Assembly: GCF_002443255.2 (NCBI RefSeq)
Contig: NW_019211456.1
Span: 38,013,042-38,077,041, forward strand
From: Varroa destructor
Taxonomy: Eukaryota > Arthropoda > Arachnida > Mesostigmata > Varroidae
Length of the DNA: 64,000 nt
Direction: 5' to 3'
The notes under the pieces are model-generated. The model did not search any database, was not told the DNA's origin, and was given only the letters and a program-made list of their open reading frames with translations. Positions 26,501 to 39,700 of the stretch are shown here, in pieces. The first letter of the stretch is position 1. Every line of letters starts with the position of its first letter. Position numbers and translations under genes: made by a program.

Positions 26501-28684
26501 TTACTGCTACTGAGGAATAGTCCTGGGATAAAATTATGCTCACTCAAACGTCACCTCTGAACTGGGTTTTGTTTTGGGATTGGCATTCGGAAAGTCTGAT
26601 AAAAGGCTATAGTGATAAGTGTGTTGTTCCAACATGAGTACAATGGCATGTCTATAACCTAGTCGAACTTCAATAGAACTACGAGAGTGTTGTTCGTAAG
26701 AGCCAGGGTGAAAAACAGACGCATAAATTACTTAAAGCAAAGTCCTTTGGCTGATTTATCGGCACATAAATTATATTGAAATAGACTATAGCAAATTATG
26801 CATTTGTCGTTTCGTTTTTTAAACTTTCAAGGACTTCTTCTATTAAAACAATCATGATTAGGTACAATAATAAACGCGTTTTTAAACCAAAGATGAAATG
26901 GACACTTGGAAAATGTACAGCTACACAAAATACGTCACAGCAAAAAAAGGATGTCAACATTATACGACAAATGGAAGGAGAACAAATATGGAAGGAGAAC
27001 AATAATGGTTTCAGTACAGCTGGGGGTTTAGACTGAGCACAGCATAGCCGCACAGACCAGCAACGACAAACAGAACTAGAATATGTTTTAAATGATGATT
27101 TTTAATACGGTATTGCAAAGATGCAGCCGATACGTGGTGAGCTTGTCCTATCAACGCGGAATATATTCACCATTAGATGGGAGCGCCAGCAGCTCAACGT
27201 AGGAACACTAGCTTCTCCAAATGTATCAAATTTGTATGCTACATGGCTTACCGAGCAGTAATATAACTTCGCAAACGCTTACAAGGGACATTACATTATT
27301 ATGTTATCATTGTTTAAAATTTTGTATTGAAGACAGCAATTTTCAGGGATTCGTCATAATCATAGCTCCTACTGTTCTTTTAGGCAAACGTTCAGTGTGA
27401 ACGCCGGCGGGCTTTATAAGCTCAGGGCCACCCTCTAGAGCCGGATTCAAGACAGTGGTGCTTTGCTAATCCAGAAGTAGAAAAGAAATCATGCTTCCTA
27501 TCCGACAGGGATTGATTGTTAAGCTCATATATGCACATAATTAACTCTGTCGACTTGTATTGTAGCTATTTTCTACAACAGAACAAATGAAAACCGCAAG
27601 AATAACGCCGTCAAGCGGGAGCCCCGAGCCAATATCATTTCAATCTATTCATCTAAGTAAAGGCAGTGTTAACCCACAAGCAATATATAAATATCGTTAC
27701 ATATATCTTCAATGGTAGCACCAACTCGTCACGTTCAACGGACCGAACCTTCTGTAGAAGGAAAACGCTATTTTTAGTACGGTGTTTAGTCTGAAATAAC
27801 CCCTTTGTCACATATTCATGCTCAATAGAGAAATGCATTAGCTGTTTTTTTTTTAAACTTTCAAAGCCACCTCAAACTTTTCGGAAATATCAAATGCCAT
27901 AAACTGCTTCTAATTAAATGCTACATACTGTTATAGTCTACCTTTATCTGGAAGCAAAACGGCTGAATCTGTTTTCATTCACTTGAGGAACTTTTTCAGA
28001 AAATGTAATCACGTAACATTGTATATTCGGCACAACTTAACCTCGCAAGTAAGTGTTATAGAAAGAAAACAACTAAACCTTCCTTACACGCTACACAGAC
28101 ATTTGTGATGGTACTCGATTATCAATGTTTCATCGGATTGAACATTCAAGGAAAAAGTACAAACTTATAGATTAACCAAACAAAAAATAAATTCTAAACA
28201 GAAGGCAAGGGACAATTGAAGAAATAAACTCGAAACTGAAAGTGCCATGTTGCACTTTTGAAGTTTAGCTTTTTGAAGCTTGAACAATATTGCATCCGAC
28301 ATGAAAAAGTTTGAGCTTACTTCAGCACGATATATGTCATTACTAAACTGGATTTAATTTCAAATAACATTAACTGAGTTAATTACATTAATTAATTAAT
28401 AACGTTAACTGAGCACAAGTGTGCAGGTGTCTTCTATTTACTGGTGTTACGAATCAAAATTATCTAAGGCTTCAGCCAACCTCTGAAACTTGAAACTGAA
28501 TGAAAAACAATTAGTTTAGAAAAAAACGATGCGATCTTTTGCATATTTTTTTCATGAGAGTTTATCATCCAAACAGTTACCAGAATTGGAAACTTATCAA
28601 AATCACGCTTTCTGCACGATAATATTCAGTGTGCGTATTTCATCATAGCTATAAAATTTATATCACTACTTTGTTGTAGCATAC

Positions 28685-28721
28685 TTCGAAAGCGGCTCTC
28701 GTACAGAGAGCCGCTTTCGAA
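28685..28721. repeat. Perfect hairpin, 16-bp arms, 5-nt loop
   Basis: TTCGAAAGCGGCTCTC, then GTACA, then the exact reverse complement. It is G+C-richer than its surroundings. No T-tract or gene end is adjacent. Confidence 0.9.
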
Positions 28722-29798
28722 ATAGAGATGGACGATTTTCGAAATTTTGGGAATTGTGCATTAGTTTTTGAATTGGAGAACTGTTGACGCCACAGACCAG
28801 AAAATTGCAGGGAGCGTGAGGAGAAAGAAAAGGTTCATACGTCATCGGTAACTGCCGATTTCTTATAAATACCTATTCCTGTTTCTAATCATCGCGCTTG
28901 TCACTTACTATATGCTGTCAATAGTACTTGTATATTTGTAATAGTATCGCCTTTCATTTGGAAGTACTATAATATCGCCCACCTATCATTTCAAACCACT
29001 GTACGCGTTCCGTTCAGCTCCTCTCATTGACACAACCAGCATTTCTTCTTCCTAGTTTCTCGTCGAGCCATACTGCACGCGATATTCATTGCTGAACTTT
29101 GCCAGCTAGAGTTTGCCCAGGCCAGTCGATAAAGGAATCCGCGACGCTTGTCGAACTTTCAATCCTAGCCAATCAAAACTCTTGCAGCGATAAAATTCAA
29201 GGGTTCGAGAAGAGATTAGATACGTTTAGCTCCACCAGAAACGACAGCTTTTTACATCCCTATGCTGAGGTCTTCTGTGGAAAAATTAGGAAGAATTTCA
29301 TCCAGTTCTTGTTTTCTTACAGAATAAAAATACTTTTCCAACACCAAGTTTGGCTCTTCGTTAGAAGCGAAAAATTTCAACACACATCGATGGTGGATAA
29401 CTTCTATGGGGAGGTAACGCTTTTTCATTTCCTTACGTTTTCAGTAAGCTTTAATATTGCACAGCAACTAGCGTGATCTAAAACTGTCTCAAATGCAAAA
29501 TCTTATTGTTTTATTTTCACAGGTATCGCAGCTCTATTCCTTAGAGAGCTTGCATTACTGAAAAGCAGTTCCAGAAGCTGAATACACGAAAGAGTTTGAC
29601 TAGTACTACGGAGTACTTTCATGCATGTACTATGACAATTTGTGCAGACACGCTAGGATGTCTCTATAGAACAGGAGTCCATCGTTCCCCTGTGTATATG
29701 ATATTCGTTTGACGACAGATATCAGATTAGAAAATCATTCACTCATTGAGAAAGTGGTATTCATGCGACTAACCCGGATTACTACGGGTGTCCTCAAG

Positions 29799-29837
29799 AA
29801 CTTAGGGCGGCCATAGTATGCATGGCCGCCCTAAGTT
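29799..29837. repeat. Perfect hairpin, 16-bp arms, 7-nt loop
   Basis: AACTTAGGGCGGCCAT, then AGTATGC, then the exact reverse complement. It lies about 1.1 kb from the hairpin at 28685 and has a different arm sequence. Confidence 0.9.
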
Positions 29838-32397
29838 ACGGCGTTCTCCGCAATACAACAAAATAAACGTATGTATATGTTGTTGTCATAATAAGTATTA
29901 CTGTTATTTACCGTATTACTACTGCAGCTCGTTTTAATAACGACAAATTATATACGTATTTAGTTTTTTGCAAAATAAGTTAGTTTTATTCGCGTATATA
30001 TTCTGATTTTATGCACACGGTGTATTTACAGTACTTATTTGCTTGCTTTGATTTTTTTATCTTATATTTGCATTTGCCTCTGTTCAGTAGAAACATTATT
30101 TATTATCGCATTGTTAAGAAAAACAGCAACGCAGACGGATTTACTTCAAATCTCTTTGTTGCTAAATAACGTTCTCATAATATGAGAAACGCTTAGATCT
30201 TCGACACAATAGTTCGCAGTTGTGCTTATTTCTTAGTTGAGGGGCTTACTGCGTTGATAGAAACGGGCAATGTAAACGGTAATCACTGTACGCATATGTA
30301 AGAATCACACAATCATTATAGGTTTCCCTTTGGCAACATTACCGTATTTTAAGTGTGGAACAGGGTTTACAGACAGACTGTTGATTACTGAATTCAGTCT
30401 TTTGTAAAACTACGTATATTAAATTGTGCAAAAGTTGCATCGTGATAGAAAGGTCAGTACAAAATCCGATGGTACCTATTCGTACCACAGGGCATTTTCA
30501 TTATTTTTTTGCGGAGCACTAGCGCTAGCTAGTAAGCTTTTTCAGAAAAAAAAAAAGAAACAAAAGCCGCGCCTCTCCTAATGCAGTACATGAGCTAGGT
30601 ATAGTTTGTGATTCAAGTAACATGGTATTGATAGCTTTGGAAGGCTTACTTGTGACTGATAGGGACTAGAAATTGTTATTGAAGCCATCGAAGTTGAACA
30701 TTGGTAACAACAGTCGTCTGATGAAGGATCGTAAAGAATAGAAGCGCGTTTACAAGATGTCCTAATGAAAAATTTCAAAATGTCTTAAGAGTCCAACCTC
30801 ACCTCCATTGCATATTTGAATTTTATGTGACTATAGTATATTGTGTTGTTATCGGTCACCATCTTCAACTTTGGTTGATGGCATCCTTTATTCTAAGGCA
30901 AGGACAGTTAGGTAGACATTGACAAAGAATAGCATTTTACTATATATTTATAATATTATATATGATTATTACAGTTGTATAACTAGTATCGTCGTAGTAA
31001 TAAAGCTACTCAATTGACTAATTTCGACGTTATTACTAACGCGTCCTCTGTCCACCACTATCTGTCCATATTTTCGTCAATCTTTTCAACTTATCGTCAC
31101 TGCTAGAAGACACGAACTCTTCGAGTGCAGCATGCTCAAAGGCATATTAATAACACTAATAACAACACCTGCGTTAATGCCAAAATAACAAACACAGATT
31201 TACACATCAAACGCGCACACGCATACGTGGAAACCTTCGTTTTTTCATAACATGACCTAGATTTGCTCACAGTGATAACATAACGTATAGGAGGCTGTTA
31301 CATGGAAAACAGAAATACCATTAACAAAATTAACATCAAGATTAATTTGTTCGATTTCGTCTGCTGCTGAATAATAAAATACTTATTGAATTCAAAATTA
31401 CTTTTCATTTTGCGTCATGAGCGTATGTGCATCATCATCATCACTAGATGCTTAGGAAAAAACTTCATAAACATTCAAAAGTTATCGTTTTTCTGCTAAG
31501 TGGTTTGAACCAGCAAAACTGGAAGCACAACCGCACGATAACAGATCTCACTCATTAATTGTTATCAAGAGGAAACATTGTCCTTAACTCCGGGTGCTAC
31601 TGAATCGGACGATGCTAAAGATTGTGCTAGTATCAAAACCATTCTTCGTAACTAAAACAGTTATGCAAAAACAAAATAGACGAAATCTCACAAAGTGTAA
31701 TTTAGCGCTCTAATTATACTTCATTGCCGAGGGATCTTCGTTGTTTTGCCCGAACTTTTCCGTAGCCTAATCTTGAAATTTGATTATTGCAACGGTTGCC
31801 ATTTAGAAATTGACTTATTTAGGTATTAAGTTTACATAGACCAATGCCCCAGCCATTGCAAGAGAGTCAATGGACTCTCGATAGTTCTTAGGCTAGATAT
31901 TCCCCAAATATTTGCTATTTTAACCTGACTGTAATCAGGTATTTTATGTATTCTTTTGCCTTTAGGTAACACAACTCTGGCACTTATTGGGTGCCCATTA
32001 GTAGCATTGGAGCGTTGAGTAAAATACATTTATGAACGGATTAAATCGCGTGTGTCTGGATAAAGCCATTTCAAAATTGATCAACGGTCAACAGTCAGTG
32101 CCACAAGCATCACGAGATGCTTTTTAAAGGAGTGAAATACATTTTCAGATCGAAACAATGACGCTCTCACAAATTAAGTATCTCAGGAAATTCGGGTCCG
32201 GAAATTTACTCTTATGAGCCCAAGAGAGCCGAAGATGCTACTAACGGATCGGAGTATTTATAGATGCTGTCAGCTTTAGTAACCGCATCGCAAAATTATT
32301 AAAAAAAAAATCAACAGCATCGGTCAATCGTGTAGATTTAGATCAATAGTGCGTTCTGTTGGATACAAAAGATTACCGTTAGAATTCAGCTATATCA

Positions 32398-32420
32398 ACA
32401 CACACGCACGCACGCACGCA
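32398..32420 (+). repeat. (CACG)n tract
   Basis: Alternating CACA and CACG units followed by GCAT. Confidence 0.8.
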
Positions 32421-33595
32421 TTTTTGTCACAGACACTGAAAGTAAGAAACATAAGGTACGAAACAATCTCACTCAGTCTCGCTGTGGTGCTTACGGACGC
32501 TCTGGTAGGCTTGGAGCTTCCTGCAGTTTCTGTGCTTAAAAGCCCTCTGCATGTATACATTTAACGGTGAAGGATCGCGTCTACTAAAGCTTCCGTCGCC
32601 AGCTAGCTTCAATCTACGGCATAAGCCACCGTTTTGCCTCTCGCTCAGTAGTTCAATTGACTCGAACAAAGTTGTCATGTAAGTACAAGATAGTCATATT
32701 AATTAAATATGGACGTTTCGTTCTTTGTAATTAGCTAAATATGTGCAGACATTCGTTCGTCTTTATACCAATAATTACCTACGGCCCACACTAATTAGGG
32801 GAAAGATGCTATGTTCTGCATCACTAAGACCGCTTTCTTGTCACATTGCTTTTGTTTACGTCACTTTGCATATTTTTAAGTAATTTGATGTCAATCTTCT
32901 GTTACTGGGGGGTTTTTGTAGCCGAGGTCGGCGATTCATGATAGATTTTTTTCCTATTATTATTCACTTGTTATTTTACTTAAGGCAAACCCTGTGAGTA
33001 CCCATTGCACGCGCCATATGTAAAGTCAACAACAGATTAACAACTGCTCAATGTACCGTGCCGGCGCATTAAGAAATCGTCGTACGTCACACACACATAC
33101 ATACACTTTCATGATAAACATTGATCCATGACAGGTGATTACGGCAATTAAATTGTCCATATCTTCTAATTTATCTTGTTGTGTAACAACCGTAATTGAT
33201 AGGATTAATCGTACGTATTTTTTACGCGTTGCACCTTTTCTTCTATCGCAAAGGATTGACTACTCGGATCTTACCGAACAAGGCTACAATTCTACTTGTG
33301 ATACGTTGAAATAACTTGAAGATGATTATTTTAAACGAACCATAAACGGATTGTCTATCCGAAACAGGAAACAGCGCGAAGAACTGTAGCACAGACCACT
33401 ATATGAGTTCACCACTGCGAATCCATGTGGGATGTGTGCTCAGGCAACCGAACATATCGACCTTTAAAGACCACCGGTGAACTGAACCGTTAAAAAATGC
33501 CTTTTGAAAGTCTCCTAATCGCCTCATGAAGTTGATCTTTTTTTCATCTCTCTCGACTGTCTGCAGAACCTCCGGGCTCTTTTCCTTATACCGTA

Positions 33596-33794
33596 CTAAT
33601 CAGCGGGCACCTCGTCCAACAACTGCTGAAGACTGTGTTCTTGACTAATGGCCGCCAGCTCCTTGACGAATTCGTCAAATATCACGATACTTAAGATAGC
33701 TCGCGTTTGTGCCCGTACCGCTTCAGAATTGGATCTTGATGAGTCACTTTCGTTTGAAGCGTTTTTTTCACCATAGGGTAGCTTCACAATATAT
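33596..33794 (-). CDS. FHIP1: FHIP1 coding exon 12 with stop (residues 836-901)
   Basis: Acceptor TTCATTCAG. Encodes RYIVKLPYGEKNAS, then AILSIVIFDEFVKELAAISQ and a short tail ending EVPAD before TAG at 33596-33598. The VIF.EF.KELAAIS.H block is the family's C-terminal signature. The vertebrate extension after it is almost absent here. Confidence 0.94.
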
Positions 33795-36700
33795 CTGAAT
33801 GAAGAAAAATAACCCAAAAAGATGGTCATCATTATTGAACTAATCTATTAGTTGTAGGCCACAGTATCCAATGATAACATCATGAAACAATACCATATAT
33901 AAATATCGCAAGATGAAATACAAAAATACGTATTACGAAATGTCGCCGTGCCTCCGGACAACGCAAACTACTGATATCAAAAGAACCGATATGGATTCGC
34001 CTGATAGTCAATAGCACCTGTTAAAAAAACCGCATCCCAGGAGCTTAGCATCAATGGAGCTAATATGCGTATTTATATGGGAAGTTGCATTCTTTGGAAT
34101 TTCGCTTATGTGCAAGCCGTGCACCTACAAATACAAATTTCATTTGTACTCAAAAAAGACCTTTTTCCATCGAGCAAAGTTCTGCCATGGTGTTGCATTC
34201 AAAGCTTTTATTGAGGTCCAATTGTTTAAACGGATAGTAATACATGCGAGAGATTCCTTTTTAAAAAATAGATAACGCTATCGTATAGAAAATACGGAAG
34301 GGGGCCGTATTAGCTAGTGCGTTGAAATTCTTAATATTTTGGTGCATCTAGCCTTTTGATGGTATAATCTTTGTTTCAGTAGGCCCATGTTCAAAAATTA
34401 GCCGACGTACCTGTAGCCAGAATTATCTGCGATGGGTTGCAACGCACTAAACTTCCTGAAAAAGGTCCCAAGACTTCTCCGACGTTGAGCTGGTGGGTTA
34501 ACATTCATGGCTGATTTCTCTCTGGCCGGTGGAAGAGTTTGGCCAACGATGGAGCCGGCAAGCGTCAGGTTGGGTTGATTAAGAACGTTTTCCCTAGCCG
34601 CAAAGAACTCCCTTGCTCTGCTTAGCAGTACGGGATAATTGCCTAGTTGGATGGAGAGCTGCTCAATTTTATGCCGAAGGCCACACAACACCTAAACGAA
34701 TAAATGTACACGTTTACTCGTATGTGTATTCATTCTATATTGTTCTCTACTTTGGAAAACTTTTACAATAGACTGTGCAGTTGGAGATGGATCTAGCAAA
34801 CCGATACAAGAATTGGACAATTTTTCATGTAAAGCTTTAAACTTACTCCAAAATGACAATGAAAAAAAAACTATAAAGCTATAAAACTAATAAAATATTC
34901 ACCACATAGCAATACCTGATATAGGCTTCGTATGCTTGGTTGGAAGACTATCTCTTGCGACAGGAGAAAGCTGCGAAGTAACGGCTGGGGGTAGAGTGCG
35001 AGTCGAGAGATCAGGGAGGTAAGTTGTAGATTGGTGTAGACATCATTGATTGTGATACACTCCAGTCGTGACAGGACCTGTGTCAGGAAAGGTCCTATAT
35101 CAGCACCGCCAAAATCCTAGCCAAGAAAGAGGACAGAAACGCTTATTATGTTACAGTAAACAAAAATATATAGCCTCTCATTTTTCTCAATTATTTTTTT
35201 GTTTTTTGAATCCTTGACTTCATGGTTAGCTCGAAAGTACTATAATTTTTGTAGCGTTGCAACATCTATCAAAAATGTATTTTTTTTTTAACTAAAAACA
35301 ACCGGAATCGTTCCGTTTCAGAATCGATTCTAATTCCTTGTTACTCTGTGTTATAAAGCAGATGATTCATGGTATATCGAGCAGTCGAATAACGTTATCT
35401 GCTTGTTTTTGTAGAACCGTTTTTTACAAGCGCTGGATAATGTCCTAGCACATGAATTTTTATTTCATAATGAAAGCGGAATTACCTTTTGATCATTGAC
35501 AAATATTCCGGAGTCCTCTTTCTCTTCGGCTAATTTTCCATTATGACACTGCATCGGAGCGCCAACATTAAGTGCGATGCTGGCTTCGTTCCCACCTGCC
35601 CCATTTATGTGTTGTTGCTGCTGTTGTTGATTTTTAATGGAAGAAGATGTGCCACTGCTACTTCCCCTGTCATTAGCACTGCTGATGCAATTTCCCGGCA
35701 GGTACATGTTGGTTACTCCGGTCACTGGACCGTTTACCGTCGCCCGGGAATCACTTTTGCTCCCGTCATAGTTTCGCGACCAAACTTGACACGCATCACG
35801 ACATGCACGAATGCCTAAGATACAAGAGAGAAGACGCCTTTCTTGATTTGGATACTTTTTTTTTATCACATTACATAACACACTACATAACACTAAATAA
35901 ATCAAATGAAAATAAGCCGAATAATCAAAACGTCATCCAGGCACACTAGTGTCTGGGTCAGTTTCAAAAATTACGAATCCCATACCAACACGTCTAACGT
36001 AAATGGAACGCAACGAAAAAACTGTTTAGGCAGTACAATGTGTACAGGGAAGAACTGTATAGGTACGTCGTCATGATGAGGACCGGCATAAAAATGCATC
36101 GCTAGATGAGTAAGTTTCAAAAATATATAGAGTAAACCAATTTCTGTTGAACATGTTTAATTCTTACCATTTTTGGCATCAAGTAGATAGGCTAAATAAC
36201 TAATTTGAAACTGGTCGGATATGTCTTGGGCATTTGCGTTCGCATTTGTTGATCTTGAGGCGCCGGCTAACCCTTCTGTATAACTGCGACTTTGTCGGAC
36301 GTTGCCGTTGAAAGATGTTGGCGGGACCGACCCAGCCCTAACGGAACCCGCATTTGACAAATAGCCGCTCGTCGATTTATTGGTCGCAACTGGAGGAAGC
36401 TGCGAAGGCGCTAGCGAAAGTAACCGTTGAGCAGTCACACAAAACGTATCCACGTCACGCATTCGCTCGCGGTGCGAGACCATAACGTGGGAACAAGGAA
36501 TTAGATACCTACAATAAAAAACGCGTGTGAAAATTACTGATTTATCATATCGTATAGCGTTACGTTGTTAAAGGATGGTCTCTCATAGTAACCAACTGTC
36601 GCTGCCATTGATGCGTTCTCGTTTAAAAGTTGCTGTTCTAACGTATTTTTATTTGTTTGGCTTTTCACAAGTAACTGAGTATATATATATATATAATATA

Positions 36701-39700
36701 CAGACAAAAGAACTTTTTTTAATAGATATCTTTTGAAGTTCTTCAGACACTTACTTGAAGACGAGTTCAAACATGACCTCTTCGCAGTTTAAATCCAGGA
36801 GTGTTTTAAACAACGCGATGGTAACAATAGCCAGCTTTGAATGAGCTCCGATCCGCAAAATTAATATGTCAACAAGAAGTCGCCGTTCACACATTGTCGT
36901 GAGCAAAAAATGTAGAAATACACGCATTAAGCGGGGCTCTGTTACCTTACGAAGAAACAGTTCCAGGTAGCTACAACGAGATAACGGAAATGTGCAGTAG
37001 GTGTTAAATGCGTGTGTTGCCGTATAAAAGTTGTCGGCATCTCATTGTCAATTCAGCCATTTTATTCGCTGAACTATAGTGGGTTACAAGTAGTCGATAA
37101 TTGAAACCCAAGTCTACACACGTATTCGTCCTGTTTTTGGACAGCAATTATATTCCGAGCCGGCCTAACATATGTGGACTAGTGATAAAAATAAATTGGC
37201 TTGTTGGGGGAAAAACAGTAACTGTTAAATGTTATTGCAAGCTTTATGAACGTTCCTCATTCAAGTATCGTGCTCGTCGAACTTTTATGGTCTAAAGGTA
37301 GTATATTAATAGCTGATAGTTCTAAGCTCATTATTAGTACAATATCATTAGATTATACACACGCAATTATAGCGAAGGGTTCTCAAGTGTGGCATATATA
37401 ACGAGTGGGTCCAACAAGCGGATTGAGCAAATTACGCAAAGAACTTAGTTACACAAGACCCATGCAATATATAAGGCATGCAGCGAAACAAATAAAAGAC
37501 CTTTAACCAGTCGAATTGGGATATTTATAAGCCAAAAAATCTGCTTATGGCAAATCGAAATTACACAGTCGTTGTGACTATCTCATCGGTATTGCTTTGG
37601 TAGAGGGCAGGACCCATGACAGGTATCAGAAAGCCATGCAAAAGGTAGTCCAAAAGTTGATCCCGAACGAGCGGATGTGACACCTGAAAATGAGCAATGA
37701 GTGCAATGAAAAATGAAAAATTTTGTTTTATACATCCGATAATTACTTGTTCCGTCCTATATTTACTGTGATGATGGCGTTACTGCCTTTGAAAAAATAA
37801 TCGCGCTGGGATACACTCGAAAATACGGCTCTATCAGAGAACTCAACATGGAGGATTAAACATTTGCATTGTGTTGCGTTACCTGCGTCACGGCATTGCA
37901 AAACTCGAGCGAACAGAGAAATGCCCCCAGTGCCGGCAAGTCTTGGACGTCTTCCTCCGAAAGTCGATACCAGTCTTCTCCGCAAACCTCCAACTTTCGG
38001 GGTAGCACCGAGTACAACCCACTTAGACCTACAGGACGGAATCACGGATTGTCGGGAAAAAATATCGAATAATTTATTAGGTAATCTTTAAGTCTTAAGT
38101 CTTTTTATGTTGAAAATTCATTTGTTCTAGGCTTCACTTTAGGCTTATGTGGCTTTCAAAAACATATACTATACCGTTATATATAAATGTGTATATATAT
38201 GTATGCATATTCATAACGGTAGCTTAAACGGCCAAACCTTTGGCTAAAGTGATCAGGATTCGTCGCTTCAAGTCCTGCTAACAACCTTACCATACTACAC
38301 AACCTGCGTGTTTGGAGTGAATGATTGATGTTTGTTATTTTACATTTCTCCATCTAACGTGACAAACGTACTTATATAAATATATTTAGTCGACTTATTA
38401 ACAGATGTAAAAAGTAATCTTTTTATTACCGGTGGCAAGAATTGGACAGAAGTTTGAGTGATTTGCCATATATTTGCCAAGCTCGTCGACTCTCGCATGA
38501 TTTTTGGCGGCGAGACACATACACAATAGCAGAGCATCCCTTGCCTGATGACCTAATTGGCCTTCCCGATGGACATAAGGAACCAATAGTGAGAACACGA
38601 GAAATCGAGGAGGGCCGTGACTTTCGCCTGTGTCTCCTCCGCGTGGACTGCAAAAGTAAGACCAATACGGTAGTTGGATGCGAGTCAAGCGACGAATGCA
38701 ATGGAATCTACTATGAATATACAATGAATGGCCCGGGCAAATGTGGTATTCGTCTCTACTGATACTAGTGAATACAAATAAACTAAACTATTGTAGCTTT
38801 ATTATACAGTAGCTTATATATGGTCTTCACTGTTGAGTAAGAACGTCGAACGATTTTAATGGGTGTATTTCATTTGGCTGTCACAATTCTTTGCACACTA
38901 GAAATAAATAAATGTCTACCGGCAGCAAACTGATCCACTTTGAGCAGATCGATTTGCCCGCTAGTTATTTACAAAATATTGAGTGAAACGTGACCCACTT
39001 AAAAAATATTTGCAGGAGGTCCGCGTTTTGCGACAAAGTAACGCATAACGTATTAAGTAAAGCCACTAGACGGCGTTCCAATTCTTCTGGGCAGTCAGAT
39101 TCACAAATGGACAAAAGCTTCTGAAGCGGGCTTAGAAAACCCTTTTGGTAAAGAAGACGCTGCGAACAGTTGCTCGTTAAGATCTGAAACAGAGATCAGA
39201 AAAGAAAAATAGCTTATAATAAATATCATTGGCATAACAACATATGACTTATTAGTATTTATAAGTTACGAAGACTCAATAGTTCATTGGATTCTACTTC
39301 TTAGCTTTCTTCTTCTATTAGGATTCTATTATTATCTATCAAACCCACAAGCTTAGAACTTGCATACATACCGACTGAACGCACGATACGCTATATTTTA
39401 TCACTGTAATATATATAAGAGTTGTGACGCTGTGTGACACTTTAGCGCTTACAGCGCTCATGAACCGCCATAGTATCGCCAGCTAACCTCAAATATTCGC
39501 AGCTGTTCCTCAAGTAAGCGGAGCGTAAATTCGGCTGTCTGTAAACTCCAGTCAAGCACCTTTTCAAGAACGTAGTTGTCAAGGATATAGTCGAGAATTG
39601 GAGATATCGCGTACGAGTTCAATGAAGGTGCAGGCGAAGGCGCCGATGATGATGTGGACGACGACAAAGTTGACACAGATGAAGGTGGTCCTGTTATTGT

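Larger units (their letters stand above)
20383..33595. other. Non-coding stretch between the membrane-protein gene and FHIP1
   Basis: AT-rich. Contains the piggyBac-like fragment, two perfect hairpins and microsatellites. A small G+C-richer island at 24790-24985 carries a minus-strand open frame (24804-24989) with no recognised match; 32469-32678 on the minus strand is open and contains a GTAAGC donor-like site but is unsupported otherwise. Confidence 0.5.
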
